A DNA stretch of 64,000 nt from Alistipes sp. (GTDB lineage Bacteria; Bacteroidota; Bacteroidia; Bacteroidales; Rikenellaceae), in NCBI GenBank assembly GCA_017481925.1, contig JAFUOK010000068.1, forward strand, positions 1 to 64,000. Reading direction: 5' to 3'. Of the stretch, positions 42,458 through 50,606 are shown one piece after another. The notes under the pieces are model-generated. The model was not told the DNA's origin. It saw nothing but the letters and a program-made list of their open reading frames with translations, and did no database searches. A program made the translations under genes and the position numbers. Each line of letters opens with the position of its first letter. Position 1 is the stretch's first letter.

Positions 42458-42883
42458 TTACTTGTTATTCTTTCTGACAAGCATCATCTCCACGATAAAC
42501 GAGATAAAAAGTCCTAAACCCGCACCCATACAAGCACTTGCAAGCCACACTCCTTCCACCTGAGCATAAACATTGTACACTTCCGCATCAAAACCGCTTT
42601 TAGATATATAGTATCCACAAACAATTCCAGCACCTAATCCCATTATAGCCAATCCCCAACGCAATGGCCACATAGTAACCACATTACTCGGCGAAGGCTC
42701 TGCTGAAGTATTGCCTCCTCCTACTCCAATAGGCAGACGTTTTACGTACTCGATCAATCCGACATTGTCCAATCGCTCAATAATAGTATGACGCTCACTT
42801 CGCATACCAAACAACTCAAAAATCTTGTAAAGGAAATATCCTCCAACACCAAAAATCGAAAAAGGAGTTAAAAATTCAAACAT
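42458..42883 (-). CDS. DUF6249-type small membrane protein
   Basis: A 141-residue protein: an N-terminal membrane helix (about 5-25) followed by MRSERHTIIERL, a linker, then two helices (about 74-94 and 108-130) and a KNNK tail. This order, FGVxxYFxYKIFEL then a basic ER stretch, recalls the DUF6249 family of Bacteroidetes found beside ECF sigma factors, though the family name is from memory. It diverges from the sigma gene and probably takes part in the same sensing circuit. Confidence 0.65.
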   Translation of the reverse strand: MFEFLTPFSIFGVGGYFLYKIFELFGMRSERHTIIERLDNVGLIEYVKRLPIGVGGGNTSAEPSPSNVVTMWPLRWGLAIMGLGAGIVCGYYISKSGFDAEVYNVYAQVEGVWLASACMGAGLGLFISFIVEMMLVRKNNK

Positions 42884-42971
42884 AATTAATATTTTTTAAG
42901 GTTTTACAATCATCTTAAATGACACGACGTCGAAAATTTGCCATCTTTGTCTTATTAGACGCAAAACACAG

Positions 42972-43020
42972 AAAAAGGTTACAACTATAGAGAAAAATAA
43001 ATTTCTTCTGTAACCTTTTT
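42972..43020 (+). other. Long hairpin upstream of the ECF sigma gene
   Basis: AAAAAGGTTACA pairs perfectly with TGTAACCTTTTT across a 25-nt loop that holds a second AGAAA/TTTCT pairing. It ends in T5 and lies 28 nt before the sigma gene ATG, with CATCTTTG, a near -7 box, at about 42948-42955 just upstream. It could attenuate sigma gene transcription or be an operator. Confidence 0.6.
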
Positions 43021-43047
43021 CCCGAATAAGCGTCTAAATAAATAACT

Positions 43048-43599
43048 ATGCTACACAACGAGAAGGAACTGATAAAGCGTATCACTAATGGCGAAATAGA
43101 ATTATTCTCCATTATTGCCGAGCATTATGCACAAGCTGTGCATACGCTTATTGTGCGTATAGTTGGGAGCCAAGAAGATGCCGAGGAACTTACGCAAGAT
43201 GTGCTTCTGCGAGCATTTGAACATCTGCGAATGTTTAGCCACAAAAGTTCGCTCTCGACGTGGATATATCGTATAGCCTATAATCTCGCTATATCCTATA
43301 CTCGCCATCGGCGACTTTCGTACTACTCAATTGATGAGAATCGCATACGGCAGGTACAGGATGATGAGTTGGAGCAGATGGAGGCTACGGCCGACAATGA
43401 ACAACATATAGAGGCTCTCGCTCGAGCCATCCGCCAACTAGACGCAGAGGAGAGAGCGCTCATAACTCTATTTTATTATGAGGAGCGTTCGGTGGCCGAG
43501 TGTGCTGAAATCACCGCGCAAAGTCAAACCAACATAAAAGTACGACTGCATCGTATTCGTAAGAAACTATATATATTACTTAAAGATGGAAAAAAGTAA
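43048..43599 (+). CDS. ECF RNA polymerase sigma factor
   Basis: A 183-residue sigma-70 family factor of ECF type. Region 2 is at about 20-85 (ELTQDVLLRAFEHLRMF, STWIYRIAYNLAISYTRHRR) and region 4 at about 125-180 (ALITLFYYEERSVAEC, TNIKVRLHRIRKKLY). Regions 1.1 and 3 are absent. It overlaps the next gene by 14 nt. No classical anti-sigma (zinc ASD or FecR) is next to it; the two small membrane proteins around it are the best partner candidates. Confidence 0.95.
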   Translation: MLHNEKELIKRITNGEIELFSIIAEHYAQAVHTLIVRIVGSQEDAEELTQDVLLRAFEHLRMFSHKSSLSTWIYRIAYNLAISYTRHRRLSYYSIDENRIRQVQDDELEQMEATADNEQHIEALARAIRQLDAEERALITLFYYEERSVAECAEITAQSQTNIKVRLHRIRKKLYILLKDGKK

Positions 43600-43951
43600 A
43601 GCCATAAGTCGAGCCTTTGAGCGACTTGAGACACCGTCCCTATCATACGATTTTAACGCACGTTTGATGGTCCGCGTGCGCGAGCGTGCCCGCGAACAGC
43701 GTCGCACGGATATTATTATGGGCATTTTTGCAAGTGCGGCTATCATTGCAATGGTTGCATATGGAGTATCAACTATGATTGCTATTAAGTTCCCGCCAAT
43801 CAAAATAGGAGCAATTTTCAATCACCTGATACCATCTCACATGCGCTTGTGGGGAGCAATTATACTCTCATTGGTTGCAATGATGGTTGTGGATATGTAT
43901 ATACGCCAATACTTCCGTCTCCGTAAACAAAGAAGACAAACAAAGCAATAA
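43586..43951 (+). CDS. Small membrane protein, possible anti-sigma partner
   Basis: A 121-residue protein overlapping the sigma gene by 14 nt. The first 40 residues are charged and cytoplasmic (RAFERLETPSLSYDFNARLM), then come membrane helices at about 45-68 and 85-108 and a basic tail. This layout, a short cytoplasmic segment then helices, fits an anti-sigma or co-sensor. No conserved zinc-binding anti-sigma motif is visible. Role is inferred from position. Confidence 0.65.
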   Translation: MEKSKAISRAFERLETPSLSYDFNARLMVRVRERAREQRRTDIIMGIFASAAIIAMVAYGVSTMIAIKFPPIKIGAIFNHLIPSHMRLWGAIILSLVAMMVVDMYIRQYFRLRKQRRQTKQ

Positions 43952-43982
43952 CAAAGCCTGCCGATTGGCAGGCTTTGTTATT
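43947..43982. terminator. Bidirectional terminator
   Basis: A perfect 16-bp stem (AATAACAAAGCCTGCC) with a GATT loop. It serves the plus-strand sigma operon and the minus-strand HMA gene. Confidence 0.9.
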
Positions 43983-44001
43983 GGTGTTTATAAGGTAATG
44001 C

Positions 44002-44310
44002 TTATTTCGCAGCGACCTCTTTTACCTCGGCATTAACCTTAACCTTCTTAAAGGCCTTCAGGAGAGCCTCGTCGTTGGTCTTTGCCTTGTCGTAGGTAAC
44101 GGTTACGGTCTGTGTCGAAACATCAACCTTCACCTCCTTAACACCCTTCTGATAGGGGATTGAGTTATCAACCTTCTTGGCGCAGTTCTCGCAATCTACA
44201 TCGGTCTGGAACACGGTAGTCTTAAGATCCACCTGCTTCTTCTGTGCCATAGCGTCACCAATGCCAAAGCCGATAACGGCCATAAGGCAGAGCATAATAA
44301 TCTTTTTCAT
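44002..44310 (-). CDS. Exported heavy-metal-associated (HMA) domain protein
   Basis: A 102-residue protein with a signal peptide (about 1-22, ending AMA) and an HMA fold. The metal-binding pair is Cys40-Glu-Asn-Cys43 in TDVDCENCAKKV; the usual GMxCxxC start reads DVDC, still a CxxC site. It likely carries Cu(I), Zn or another soft metal in the periplasm. It lies downstream of the TonB-dependent receptor, separated by a palindromic element, and probably belongs to the same metal-handling set. Confidence 0.88.
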   Translation of the reverse strand: MKKIIMLCLMAVIGFGIGDAMAQKKQVDLKTTVFQTDVDCENCAKKVDNSIPYQKGVKEVKVDVSTQTVTVTYDKAKTNDEALLKAFKKVKVNAEVKEVAAK

Positions 44311-44652
44311 AATCGTAAAGTTTTAAGTGTTTTTATTCGTTTTCTTTTTTCTTTCTTGTAATTACTCCTCCCTCCAACGCTAACCTAAAAATGGATAGAA
44401 AGGCTCTATTTCAATATACCCTCCTTTTGCTTTAAAGTGTTATAGTGTGAGGCTGTTTTGAGGCTTGTCGCAGACCACAACACCAAAAAATGGATAGAAA
44501 GGCTCTATTTCAGTATATCCTCCTCTTGCTTTAAAGTGTTATAGTGTGAGGCTGTTTTGAGGCTTGTCGCAGTTTGCGAAAGCGGAGTTTACTTGGCGTA
44601 AATGAGCATTTTGCAAACAAGCAAGACGCCAAAACAGACCACAATATACACT
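44311..44652. other. Gene-free region holding palindromic element C and a direct repeat
   Basis: This stretch between the HMA gene and the TonB-dependent receptor has no credible ORF. It holds an 87-bp imperfect direct repeat (44387-44473 and 44486-44572) and the full palindromic element at 44533-44656. Confidence 0.8.
44387..44473. repeat. Direct repeat unit 1 with truncated palindromic element
   Basis: Matches 44486-44572 with about three differences at a 99-bp offset. It carries the left arm of element C joined directly to CAGACCACAA, a piece of the right arm, so it looks like an internally deleted copy. Confidence 0.75.
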
Positions 44653-44656
44653 TTAA
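44533..44656. repeat. Nested palindromic element, copy C
   Basis: Outer arms AAAGTGTTATAGTGTGAGG and its near complement end over the receptor stop codon. The inner stem GTTTGCGAAA/TTTTGCAAAC encloses GTTTACTTGGCGTAAAT. Its core matches copies A and B. Confidence 0.8.
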
Positions 44657-47046
44657 TAGAGGTTAAAGCGGGCTCCAATATAGAACTTACGTCCCATCAA
44701 CGGTCCCCACACACTCGACGAGTTAAAGGCGGGTGAGAAGGGGTCGGCAACGTTCAAGATGGGGTCATCCTGAATATAGTTGGCAATATTCTCGCAACCT
44801 ACATAGATCTCCCAATTACGGATCTTGTGGCTCACCTGAGCATAGAACATAGGATACGAGGGTGAGAGCTCCGAGCGGGTGATGTCGCCATCGAGTGAGG
44901 GACGACGCATCGGGCCATTAAGCTGTGCCGTAACATCGAATACCCAACGACGATAGGGCGTAGCGTACTGGATGTTAAGCAACGTCTTATAGCGGCTGGT
45001 CAGAGGACGCTCCACGAGGTGCATCACGCCATCACGCTCAACGCTAACCTTGGCATTAGTGTAGCGGTAGGTTGCAAAGATATCCAAGCCACGTGCCGCT
45101 GTCCACTGGAAATCGACCTGATAGGTATCGGTGAAGGCACGGCCATCGGTATTATAGATCCAAATCTCATCATCGGGCGTTCCACCCTTTGCACCCAACT
45201 CCTGATCGGCAAGCACCGTATTATAGAGCTGTGTGCGGAAGTAATCGAAGCTGATCGTAGCATCGTCATAACCGCCCAACTTGATATATTGCGTAAGGCT
45301 GGCACCTGCCGTGAGAGCCTTCTCAATGTCGTTATCAAGACCCGTCACGAGAGCCTTGCGACCCGTAGCGAGCATCCAGATATTGTCGGTAAAGATGCTT
45401 GCACGACGATAACCCAGACCTGCCGAAGCCCGCAACACGGTCGAGGGAGTGATGTCCCAGCGGATGTGCGAGCGAGGCGTAACGACGAAACTCTCCTTGG
45501 GAGAATAGTAAGCTGTATTATTCACTACGCTTGCTGCCTCGGCGAGTTTATCCATGTTGCTCGCACCCATCCAGTCACCACGAAGGCCCAGCACCAACGA
45601 AAACTTCTCGGGGATATTGTAGGTGTACTCGGCGTAGATACCGGGCTCAACATAGCGCATCTTATTGCGAGTAAAGCCCGACCACATCGTAGGTACCTGA
45701 CCATGTACCTTCGGTCCCTCAACCATCTTGTTGAGAATCTTCTCGTCGCTATTTGTAATCGACGCCGAGGCACCCATAGCCAGGAATGAGCGAGCCGTAA
45801 AGTAGTGCGTATATGAGAAGTTCATCCACCATGCATGGTCGTGACCATCATAGTCGTTAAGACCGAAGTAGGCATCCTCCTTGAAGTAGTTGTAGTCGGC
45901 AACGAAGACAAGATTTGAGCGATACTCCTCCTCCGTTTCGGGATCATACACAGCAGCACCCACGGGCGTGCCAAACTTGAAGTAGGCATTCACGCCCGAG
46001 TTATCCATATTCGAGCCGTAGGTCGAGAGGCTACGCTCCATCTCCTCACGCAGCGAGTTCTTGTAGTCATTCTCACCGCTCAAACGGTTCTCATTGACAT
46101 ACTTCCAACCCCAACGAATCTGCGTACCACCCAACGACTGCCACAGCCAGCGGTTGGCAATGTTGATCTGGTGTGTCTCGGGCAGATCGCGGAAGCCATC
46201 GTGATTGCGGTCGTGCGACTGCGTATCCATAGAGCCGTGTGCCAGGATCACGGTCGAGAGGCGCTTATCCTCGGTCAGGGGGATAGCCGTCGAGAGGTTA
46301 ATCTCGGGGCGCAACTCGCTATCGAAGTAGAGATTCAGGAACAGACGCTCCTCGTCGGTAGGCTTGCGGTGCTCCATATTGATCTGACCCGTGATAGCCT
46401 CATGACCCGCCGTAACTGATGATACACCCTTCGACACCTGAATAGAGTTAAGCCACATACCGGGCGTATAGTTCAGACCATAGGGGGCACTCAAGCCTCG
46501 CATGATGGGACGGTTCTCGTCCAAAATCTGTGTATATGTACCCGTCAAGCCCAACATCTTAATCTGGCGCGCACCCGAGATAGCGTCGCTATAACCGACG
46601 GTCACCGAAGCCGAGTTCTCAAAACTCTCGGCCAGCGTACAGCACGCCATCTTACAAAGACCCGCAAACGAGATAGACTCGCTCTTGATCACGCCATCAC
46701 GCTTGACGTAGTTACCCAGCGTGGCATCAACTACCACAGCCTCAATCTCGGTATCGTTCTGCAGGGTAAAGTCCACACTTGTCACGCCCTCGGGCACCTC
46801 AATGACCTCGGTCTTGTAACCTACGTAGGCTGCCACCAGGCGGTTGTAACCCTTCACGCGATAGACATCGAACTGACCTTCAATATTCGAGGCCATACCG
46901 ATGTTCGTTCCCTCCCAATAGACTGAAGCACCAATCAACACCTCACCTGTATCGGAAGCACGAACCACACCTTTCACGTTCTGCGCCATAGCGCCAACGC
47001 ACAAAAGCGACATAATGCCGCAAAGTATAAAGTTTTTGATTTTCAT
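44653..47046 (-). CDS. TonB-dependent receptor, probably for a metal
   Basis: Outer-membrane transporter of 797 residues. A signal peptide (1-21) is followed by a carboxypeptidase-regulatory-like domain (about 23-100), a plug (about 115-240) with Cys-rich LCKMACCTLAESFENS near 130-147 and ISGARQIKMLGLTGTY, then the barrel ending in a terminal aromatic strand (YIGARFNLY). The Cys-Cys plug and neighbours (His/Cys-rich protein, HMA protein) point to copper, zinc or a similar metal rather than glycans; no SusD partner is present. That substrate is inferred. It follows the His-rich gene by 65 nt. Confidence 0.92.
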   Translation of the reverse strand: MKIKNFILCGIMSLLCVGAMAQNVKGVVRASDTGEVLIGASVYWEGTNIGMASNIEGQFDVYRVKGYNRLVAAYVGYKTEVIEVPEGVTSVDFTLQNDTEIEAVVVDATLGNYVKRDGVIKSESISFAGLCKMACCTLAESFENSASVTVGYSDAISGARQIKMLGLTGTYTQILDENRPIMRGLSAPYGLNYTPGMWLNSIQVSKGVSSVTAGHEAITGQINMEHRKPTDEERLFLNLYFDSELRPEINLSTAIPLTEDKRLSTVILAHGSMDTQSHDRNHDGFRDLPETHQINIANRWLWQSLGGTQIRWGWKYVNENRLSGENDYKNSLREEMERSLSTYGSNMDNSGVNAYFKFGTPVGAAVYDPETEEEYRSNLVFVADYNYFKEDAYFGLNDYDGHDHAWWMNFSYTHYFTARSFLAMGASASITNSDEKILNKMVEGPKVHGQVPTMWSGFTRNKMRYVEPGIYAEYTYNIPEKFSLVLGLRGDWMGASNMDKLAEAASVVNNTAYYSPKESFVVTPRSHIRWDITPSTVLRASAGLGYRRASIFTDNIWMLATGRKALVTGLDNDIEKALTAGASLTQYIKLGGYDDATISFDYFRTQLYNTVLADQELGAKGGTPDDEIWIYNTDGRAFTDTYQVDFQWTAARGLDIFATYRYTNAKVSVERDGVMHLVERPLTSRYKTLLNIQYATPYRRWVFDVTAQLNGPMRRPSLDGDITRSELSPSYPMFYAQVSHKIRNWEIYVGCENIANYIQDDPILNVADPFSPAFNSSSVWGPLMGRKFYIGARFNLY

Positions 47047-47111
47047 TTTCTCTTTAAGTTTGTATAATTACACATTGGCGCATTCCTCTTAATACGCCTC
47101 ATTTCAAGCAA

Positions 47112-47576
47112 CTATACAAGCACAGGAGGGGCTCGAAGCGCACTTCCGCCCGCATGGCCCGCCGAGAGTGGGGGCAAGAGATACAGAGAGTATTCATGGC
47201 CGTGGACAACAGTCTGCTCGGCCTCAACGAAATTAAGCACATCGGTAACAACGGCCAGCAATACAGCCTGACGCTCCATCTGATCATCATCGGCCATACG
47301 GGGCTGCGTATAGAGTGCTATGGTATTCGAGTGATTGTGATTACAACAGGTCTTATCAGCAATGGTCACTCCCTCTGCATCGCAGTCGTGCGAAGAGCAA
47401 GAGTGGTCGTGGTGCTGATGATCGCACACGTGGACGTGGTCGAAAGCGGTGTGGACATCGGCCTTATGATGGCGGCACTCGCAGGTAAGGGCCACGAGAT
47501 CATTTACCGCCAATACCGAAACGTATAGCAGCAACATCGTCAGCGCCGACACCATTCTAAATAGCTTTCTTGACAT
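47112..47576 (-). CDS. Exported His/Cys-rich protein
   Basis: A 154-residue protein with an N-terminal signal or membrane helix (about 8-27) and a metal-ligand-dense part at 32-83, containing Cys-x-Cys, HVHVCDHQHHDHSC and CCNHNH. The rest is unremarkable, ending in an Ala/Pro-rich tail. It likely binds Zn, Cu or Ni near the membrane. The ATG at 47576 overlaps the stop of the PqqD-like gene by one base (TAATG), indicating coupling. I do not recognise a named family with certainty. Confidence 0.75.
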   Translation of the reverse strand: MSRKLFRMVSALTMLLLYVSVLAVNDLVALTCECRHHKADVHTAFDHVHVCDHQHHDHSCSSHDCDAEGVTIADKTCCNHNHSNTIALYTQPRMADDDQMERQAVLLAVVTDVLNFVEAEQTVVHGHEYSLYLLPPLSAGHAGGSALRAPPVLV

Positions 47577-47845
47577 TATTTCTCGATTAATCCACATTCT
47601 GACATACGCTCCACCCACGCTGTGGCATCACGTAAGGCTACATCAGACTCTACCTCAAAATTCTGCACAAGTACCTCGGCCGCCTCCGCCACCGTGAACT
47701 CCTTACCTGAGAGGGCATTCCACAGCATCAGAGCGCTTGCGTTGAGTGTGACAATCTGCGTAAGGTCTGCACCCTGGCGACCCTGCATAATGACCACATT
47801 CTCGCCCGCAATCTCGCGAACCTTGTACTCCTGTTTGATCTTCAT
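47576..47845 (-). CDS. PqqD-like protein
   Basis: An 89-residue protein with the PqqD/RiPP recognition element fold pattern: KVREIAGENVVIMQG strands, then ILNASALMLWN-like TLNASALMLWNALSG, and a helical end EVLVQNFEVESDVALRDATAWVERMSECGLIEK. In PQQ and other RiPP pathways this domain binds the precursor leader peptide. No radical SAM enzyme or precursor is next to it; the context is metal uptake, so its role here is open. Confidence 0.85.
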   Translation of the reverse strand: MKIKQEYKVREIAGENVVIMQGRQGADLTQIVTLNASALMLWNALSGKEFTVAEAAEVLVQNFEVESDVALRDATAWVERMSECGLIEK

Positions 47846-47871
47846 CGCAAATAAAGCCTTCTTATCCGCTA

Positions 47872-47879
47872 CAAATATA
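47872..47879 (-). promoter_or_regulatory. Promoter of the PqqD-TonB series
   Basis: Minus-strand TATATTTG about 27 nt before the PqqD-like ATG, back to back with the recQ promoter. Confidence 0.6.
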
Positions 47880-47887
47880 CAAAAAAA

Positions 47888-47920
47888 TTGACAATGGGCC
47901 TATTTTTTTAGTATTTTTGC
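47888..47920 (+). promoter_or_regulatory. recQ promoter
   Basis: TTG at 47888-47890 and, 21 nt later, TATTTTTG at 47912-47919. The -7 box ends only 6 nt before the recQ ATG, so transcription should begin at or next to the start codon. Confidence 0.75.
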
Positions 47921-47925
47921 ATTCG

Positions 47926-49848
47926 ATGAGCGAGATTACACAACGATTAAAGGACAAAGTAGCCGCAACGCTGGAAAAGTATTGGGGCTACAAGAGTTTT
48001 CGTCCCGGTCAGGAGGCCATCATAGAGTCTATCCTGGCCGGACGCGACACGCTTGCTCTGATGCCTACGGGCGGAGGTAAGTCGCTCACATATCAGGTAC
48101 CTACGCTCGTGCGCGAGGGACTTTGTATTGTAATCACACCCCTGATTGCACTTATGAAGGATCAGGTCGATCGCCTGCGACAGATGGGCATAGCCGCTAC
48201 GGCTATACACTCGGGCATGTCCTACACACAGATTGATATTGCGCTGGACAACTGCGTATATGGCGACATGAAGTTCCTCTACATAGCCCCCGAGCGTCTG
48301 GCCACGGAGGCTTTTCGCCTGCGCGTAGAGCGTATGCGCGTAAGCCTTATTGCCGTTGATGAGGCGCACTGCATATCGCAGTGGGGCTACGACTTCCGCC
48401 CCTCCTATCTGCGCATTGCCGAGGTGCGGGAGCGCCTGCCCGAAGTACCCGTATTGGCACTCACGGCATCGGCCACGAAGGTCGTAGCCGACGATATTAT
48501 GCACCATTTGGGCTTTGCCGAGCCTCATATTCTGCGAAGCAGTTTTGCACGCCCCAACCTATCGTATGCTGTCCGCACAACGGACGACAAGACCGAGCAG
48601 CTATTACGCATTATAGAGAATGTTCCCGGATCGGGCATCGTCTATATGCGTTCACGCGAAGGTTGCGAGCAGTTGGCCGAAACCCTACGTTCGAAGGGCT
48701 TCTCGGCATCCTACTACCACGCAGGACTACCCCACGTCGAGCGTTCGATCCGTCAGGAGGAGTGGACATCGGGCAAGGTGCGCATAATGGTTGCCACCAA
48801 CGCTTTCGGCATGGGTATCGACAAGGCTGATGTACGCTTTGTGGTACACGTCTCGATGTGCGACTCGCTGGAGAGCTACTATCAGGAGGCTGGCCGAGCA
48901 GGCCGTGACGGACGACGCAGTTATGCCGTACTGCTCACCTCGTCGGACGATGAAAGCAAGATAGTAAAACGTTTCGATATGGAGTTCCCGCCGCTGGAGG
49001 ATATAAAGAGCATATACGAGAAGATTTGCGACTACCTGCAAATCGCCATCGGCGACGGGCTATACGCCTCCTTTATCTTCAACATACACGACTTCTGCCA
49101 GCGCGAGCGTATCTACGCAGGCAAGGTGCGTGCAGCACTCGATCTGTTGGAGCAGAACGGATATATGACCCTCACCGAGGAGATGGAGAACCCGGCGAAG
49201 ATACACTTCTGCATAAGTCGCGACGAGCTATACCGCATCCGTGTGGGGCGCAACGAGTTGGACCATATCATACGCTCCATACTGCGATTGTACAATGGTG
49301 TCTTCACCGAGTTCCGCGCAATCGATTATCAGGCCATCGCTACACATAGCGGTTACACCATCGAACGGGTCAAGGAGCTTCTGAAACGTATGTGGCAACT
49401 GCGTATCATCCGTTATATCCCCGCCAACACCTCGCCTATGCTCTTTATGGATGAGGAGCGTCTGCCCGTAAAGGATCTATACATCTCACCCGAGACCTAT
49501 CTGCATCGCAAGAATCTGATTCACGAGCGTTTCGGCAGTATGCTACGCTATGCCGAGCAGCAGACTGAGTGCCGCAGCGTTGTCTTGCAGCGTTATTTTG
49601 GTGACGATGATGCCACGCCATGCGGAGTGTGCGACGTGTGCCTTGCCGCACGTCGTCGTCAGCGCAACGACGCGGAGAGCCTGCGAGAGAGCATCCTCGC
49701 CCTGCTACGTGAGGAGGAGCTCTCGGTGCGTGAGCTATGCCACAAGATTCGACGCGAGCCCGACCACATAGCTGCCGAGGTGGATAAGATGCTCTCAGAA
49801 GGTAAAATTTCAGCCACGATAAGCGGTAAACTCATAATAATTGAGTAA
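47926..49848 (+). CDS. recQ: ATP-dependent DNA helicase RecQ
   Basis: 3'-5' DNA helicase in recombination and fork repair, 640 residues. Motif 0 FRPGQEAII, Walker A TGGGKS (about 48-53), DEAH-box AVDEAHCISQWG, motif VI QEAGRAGRDG, and a zinc-binding domain with CGVCDVC near 568 are present. The C-terminal 60 residues may be a short winged-helix end; an HRDC domain is not evident. The ATG at 47926 is preferred over a TTG nine bases upstream, which overlaps the promoter. Exonuclease and rlmI genes follow. Confidence 0.96.
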   Translation: MSEITQRLKDKVAATLEKYWGYKSFRPGQEAIIESILAGRDTLALMPTGGGKSLTYQVPTLVREGLCIVITPLIALMKDQVDRLRQMGIAATAIHSGMSYTQIDIALDNCVYGDMKFLYIAPERLATEAFRLRVERMRVSLIAVDEAHCISQWGYDFRPSYLRIAEVRERLPEVPVLALTASATKVVADDIMHHLGFAEPHILRSSFARPNLSYAVRTTDDKTEQLLRIIENVPGSGIVYMRSREGCEQLAETLRSKGFSASYYHAGLPHVERSIRQEEWTSGKVRIMVATNAFGMGIDKADVRFVVHVSMCDSLESYYQEAGRAGRDGRRSYAVLLTSSDDESKIVKRFDMEFPPLEDIKSIYEKICDYLQIAIGDGLYASFIFNIHDFCQRERIYAGKVRAALDLLEQNGYMTLTEEMENPAKIHFCISRDELYRIRVGRNELDHIIRSILRLYNGVFTEFRAIDYQAIATHSGYTIERVKELLKRMWQLRIIRYIPANTSPMLFMDEERLPVKDLYISPETYLHRKNLIHERFGSMLRYAEQQTECRSVVLQRYFGDDDATPCGVCDVCLAARRRQRNDAESLRESILALLREEELSVRELCHKIRREPDHIAAEVDKMLSEGKISATISGKLIIIE

Positions 49849-49853
49849 CTTTG
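49846..49853 (+). promoter_or_regulatory. Promoter over the recQ stop
   Basis: TAACTTTG lies across the end of recQ, 20 nt before the exonuclease ATG. It may add an internal start for the exonuclease-rlmI pair. Confidence 0.55.
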
Positions 49854-49873
49854 TCGCTCAATTATTTGACGCG

Positions 49874-50605
49874 ATGACTTTTCTTTCAACCATATCCAAC
49901 GAACAGACGGCCGAACTTGCGTCGGCACGTTTCGATGGCCGTATAGTGGTCGTCGATCGTGAGGAGCAGATTGAGGAGGTGTGTCGCGACCTGTCAGCGC
50001 AGACAATCATTGGCTTCGACACCGAGACCCGCCCTTCGTTCAAGGCGGGAGTAACGAACAAAGTAGCGCTGCTGCAACTTTCAACGCACGAACGATGCTA
50101 TCTTATACGCCTGTGCCGCACGAAGTTACACAACGCCCTACTAAAGATTCTGAGCAATCCACGTATTATCAAGATAGGTGCCGACGTAGCAGGCGACCTG
50201 CGATCATTGCACGCCCTAAGACACTTCCACGAACGTGGTTTTCTGGACTTGCAGCATATCGTTCCCGCGTGGGGCATTGAGGAGAAGAGCCTGCGCAAGA
50301 TGTCGGCCATAGTGCTGGGACAACGTGTATCGAAGGCGCAACGGTTGAGTAATTGGGAGGCATCGACACTCACACCACAGCAGCAGATGTATGCCGCCAC
50401 GGATGCGTGGGTGTGTATCAGCATATATGAGAAGCTGCTGCAAACCGAGCCCCTGACGGAGCCCAAGTTTGAGGAGGTGATAAGCGATGCGGGCGCCATA
50501 AAGCGCGATGCACATAAACTGCAGGAGCAGTCGTCCAAACACATGGAGCGTCGCCGCCGTGTACATCATCGCAAACCAAAAGAGAGAATAGAGAAACAAC
50601 AATAA
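49874..50605 (+). CDS. RNase D-like 3'-5' exonuclease
   Basis: A 243-residue DEDD exonuclease. Exo I is GFDTETRP (about 43-50), Exo II lies in KIGADVAGDLRSL (about 101), and Exo III is YAATDAWVC (about 174-182). It lacks HRDC domains, so it is a short single-domain form. The tail is basic (RRRRVHHRKPKER). Substrate may be RNA or DNA. The start at 49874 is set by position after the TAACTTTG box; the longer frame reads into recQ. rlmI follows 1 nt after. Confidence 0.9.
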   Translation: MTFLSTISNEQTAELASARFDGRIVVVDREEQIEEVCRDLSAQTIIGFDTETRPSFKAGVTNKVALLQLSTHERCYLIRLCRTKLHNALLKILSNPRIIKIGADVAGDLRSLHALRHFHERGFLDLQHIVPAWGIEEKSLRKMSAIVLGQRVSKAQRLSNWEASTLTPQQQMYAATDAWVCISIYEKLLQTEPLTEPKFEEVISDAGAIKRDAHKLQEQSSKHMERRRRVHHRKPKERIEKQQ

Positions 50606-50606
50606 T

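Noticed and set aside
45019..45789. 256-codon open frame on the plus strand
   Set aside because: Antisense to the TonB-dependent receptor barrel and without domain or promoter.
47576..47845. PqqD-like gene as part of a RiPP biosynthesis cluster
   Set aside because: No radical SAM enzyme, precursor peptide or peptidase lies next to it. The two small peptides with RiPP-like pattern are tens of kilobases away, so the link is not supported by position.
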